DNA from: Nanobdellota archaeon | Lineage (GTDB): Archaea > Nanobdellota > Nanobdellia > Pacearchaeales > GW2011-AR1 | Reading direction: 5' to 3' | DNA length: 6,889 nucleotides | Assembly (NCBI GenBank): GCA_018816625.1 | Contig: JAHIVR010000193.1 | Coordinates: forward strand, 1 to 6,889 | Part shown: positions 6,112 to 6,889 of the stretch, one piece after another | Position numbering within the stretch: the first letter of the stretch is position 1 | Layout: each line of letters starts with the position of its first letter | The notes under the pieces: model-generated | The model's database searches: none | What the model was told of the DNA's origin: nothing | Seen by the model: the letters and a program-made list of their open reading frames with translations, nothing else | Position numbers and translations under genes: made by a program

Positions 6112-6555
6112 ATGAATGAATTAGAATTGAGAAGAAGGGTAGATGGATTATCTAAAAAACTTTCTGAAAATGAATTAATTCCAAAAGCAATGCATTTAGC
6201 AGAGAAATTTGGAGAAGGGGGAAGTACTTCTTCGGAATGGGCAAGTGCAGAACATTCTTTTAATCAAGATTCTGTTAATGTTCACTATCGGGTTTATGCA
6301 ATGGGGGATAGGGAAATAAAAATCTCTTATGAAGATGGAGAGGTGTTCCATACAAAAGAAAGAGTAAACACTCCCCCAAACCCACAAAACCCAATAGTTT
6401 TAATAGGTAATAGAGACATATTTGAGGTTCTCCTTTATAGGCTAGGGAACTGGGAACACAAAATAAGCAGTCTTTATAGACAGGCTACAACAGAAGTTTC
6501 TGAAGATGTAAGAAATGATACTGCGCAAAGATTTGGAATTAAAGATCCCCGATAA
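6112..6555 (+). CDS. Uncharacterised 147-residue soluble protein
   Basis: I do not recognise this family. The protein is charged, with no signal peptide, membrane segment or cysteine, so it is probably cytosolic and not a zinc or Fe-S protein. Visible layout: a likely N-terminal helix rich in Leu, Arg, Lys and Glu (about 2-34), a Gly/Ser linker (35-42), two or three probable beta strands (about 55-81, VNVHYRVYAM then EIKISYEDGEVF), a Pro/Asn turn (NTPPNPQNP, 86-94), a hydrophobic strand IVLIGN, and a C-terminal helical part (about 101-140) with YRLGNWEHKI. A well-placed TATA box, an ATG at the predicted transcription start and an uninterrupted frame support a real gene. It is divergent from deoC and 58 bases ahead of a winged-helix gene that has its own promoter, so no functional partner is implied. 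Confidence 0.8.
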   Translation: MNELELRRRVDGLSKKLSENELIPKAMHLAEKFGEGGSTSSEWASAEHSFNQDSVNVHYRVYAMGDREIKISYEDGEVFHTKERVNTPPNPQNPIVLIGNRDIFEVLLYRLGNWEHKISSLYRQATTEVSEDVRNDTAQRFGIKDPR

Positions 6556-6585
6556 CTTCAATCCAATTCGAACCCTTCGCTTCAT

Positions 6586-6593
6586 TTATAAAT
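6586..6593 (+). promoter_or_regulatory. TATA box of the winged-helix gene, leaderless
   Basis: TTATAAAT is centred 24.5 nt before the ATG at 6614, with a T-rich spacer (ACTTTTTCTTC) and no Shine-Dalgarno motif. It also fixes the ATG at 6614 as the start, rather than later in-frame ATGs. Confidence 0.6.
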
Positions 6594-6613
6594 AACTTTT
6601 TCTTCAATAAACC

Positions 6614-6889
6614 ATGGATGGAAAAGATGACAAGTTCATTATGATGAATATGGACGATAAACGTGCTAAAAAAATAGCAGAAGCATTGGGAAATCCAACA
6701 TGTAAAAAGATTATAGACTATTTAACTTATAATTCTGAAAAGAGCGAAGATGATATTGCCAAGGCACTTGGAATCCCAATTAATACCGCTGAATATAACT
6801 TGAAAAAACTAATAGCATCAGGACTTGTTGACAAAACAAAAAAATTCTTTTTCAGCATATTTGCCTCCTCCTGCTTGATGCACACCACT
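6614..6889 (+). CDS. Small winged-helix (ArsR-like) DNA-binding protein, 3'-partial
   Basis: Ninety-two residues are open to the right edge with no stop. After an acidic, Met-rich start, the core reads RAKKIAEALGNPTCKKIIDY, then SEDDIAKALGIPINTAEYNL and KKLIASGLVDKTKKFF. This is a helix, a helix-turn-helix (about 43-66, with INTAEYNLKKL as the recognition helix) and the start of a wing. It matches the single-domain winged-helix proteins frequent in DPANN genomes, predicted to be transcription regulators. From about residue 80 (SIFASSCLMHTT) it departs from the expected charged wing (typically Lys/Gly-rich then a strand) and base composition rises in G+C, so the last 30-40 bases may be divergent or an assembly end effect. 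Target genes are unknown. Confidence 0.85.
   Translation, partial: MDGKDDKFIMMNMDDKRAKKIAEALGNPTCKKIIDYLTYNSEKSEDDIAKALGIPINTAEYNLKKLIASGLVDKTKKFFFSIFASSCLMHTT

Noticed and set aside
6563..6580. Minus-strand GGGTTCGAAT resembling a tRNA T-arm, hence a possible tRNA or attachment-site remnant.
   Set aside because: The flanks cannot form the T stem and no acceptor, D or anticodon arm is visible nearby.
1..6889. CRISPR arrays, insertion sequences, toxin-antitoxin pairs, phage genes or a defence island.
   Set aside because: No spaced repeats, transposase motifs, terminal inverted repeats or small paired genes were found by reading both strands. The gene content is housekeeping-like.

Overview
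The window looks like a piece of an AT-rich archaeal genome, most likely a DPANN lineage such as the Woesearchaeota/Pacearchaeota. That is inferred from promoter architecture and protein flavour; no rRNA or marker gene is present. Five gene starts have a TATA-like box centred 24.5-26.5 nt upstream of the ATG and no Shine-Dalgarno motif. This is the geometry of archaeal leaderless transcripts. The rightmost gene encodes a small winged-helix protein of a type common in DPANN archaea. One gene (mnmA) looks bacterial in type and may have been acquired.

Layout, left to right. Bases 2-2620 (+) encode nearly all of a Ca2+-type P2A ATPase whose first residues lie off the left edge. Bases 2621-2961 (+) hold the C-terminal third of an MscS-type mechanosensitive channel. 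It has no start codon, begins directly after the ATPase stop and carries a one-base frameshift in an A tract, so it is a pseudogene or a sequence error. A short hairpin plus T-tract follows. Bases 3047-4147 (+) encode a KamA-family radical SAM protein with its own promoter. It converges on mnmA (4144-5208, -), and the two stop codons overlap in TTAA. Upstream of mnmA on the same strand is deoC (5233-6012, -). A 99-bp divergent intergenic region with two inverted repeats separates deoC from an unrecognised 147-residue protein (6112-6555, +). The last gene (6614 to the right edge, +) is a partial winged-helix protein whose final residues look unlike its family.

The genes do not form an obvious pathway. 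They are single-gene transcription units for ion export (ATPase), radical amino-acid chemistry (KamA-like), tRNA wobble thiolation (MnmA) and deoxynucleoside salvage (DeoC), plus one unknown protein and one possible regulator. I see no tRNA, rRNA, CRISPR array, insertion sequence or defence system. The observations most worth following are the altered substrate-site residues of the KamA-like enzyme, the very regular leaderless promoters, the truncated and frameshifted MscS remnant with a canonical slippery heptamer at the shift, and a TGES-to-TGEF change in the ATPase.
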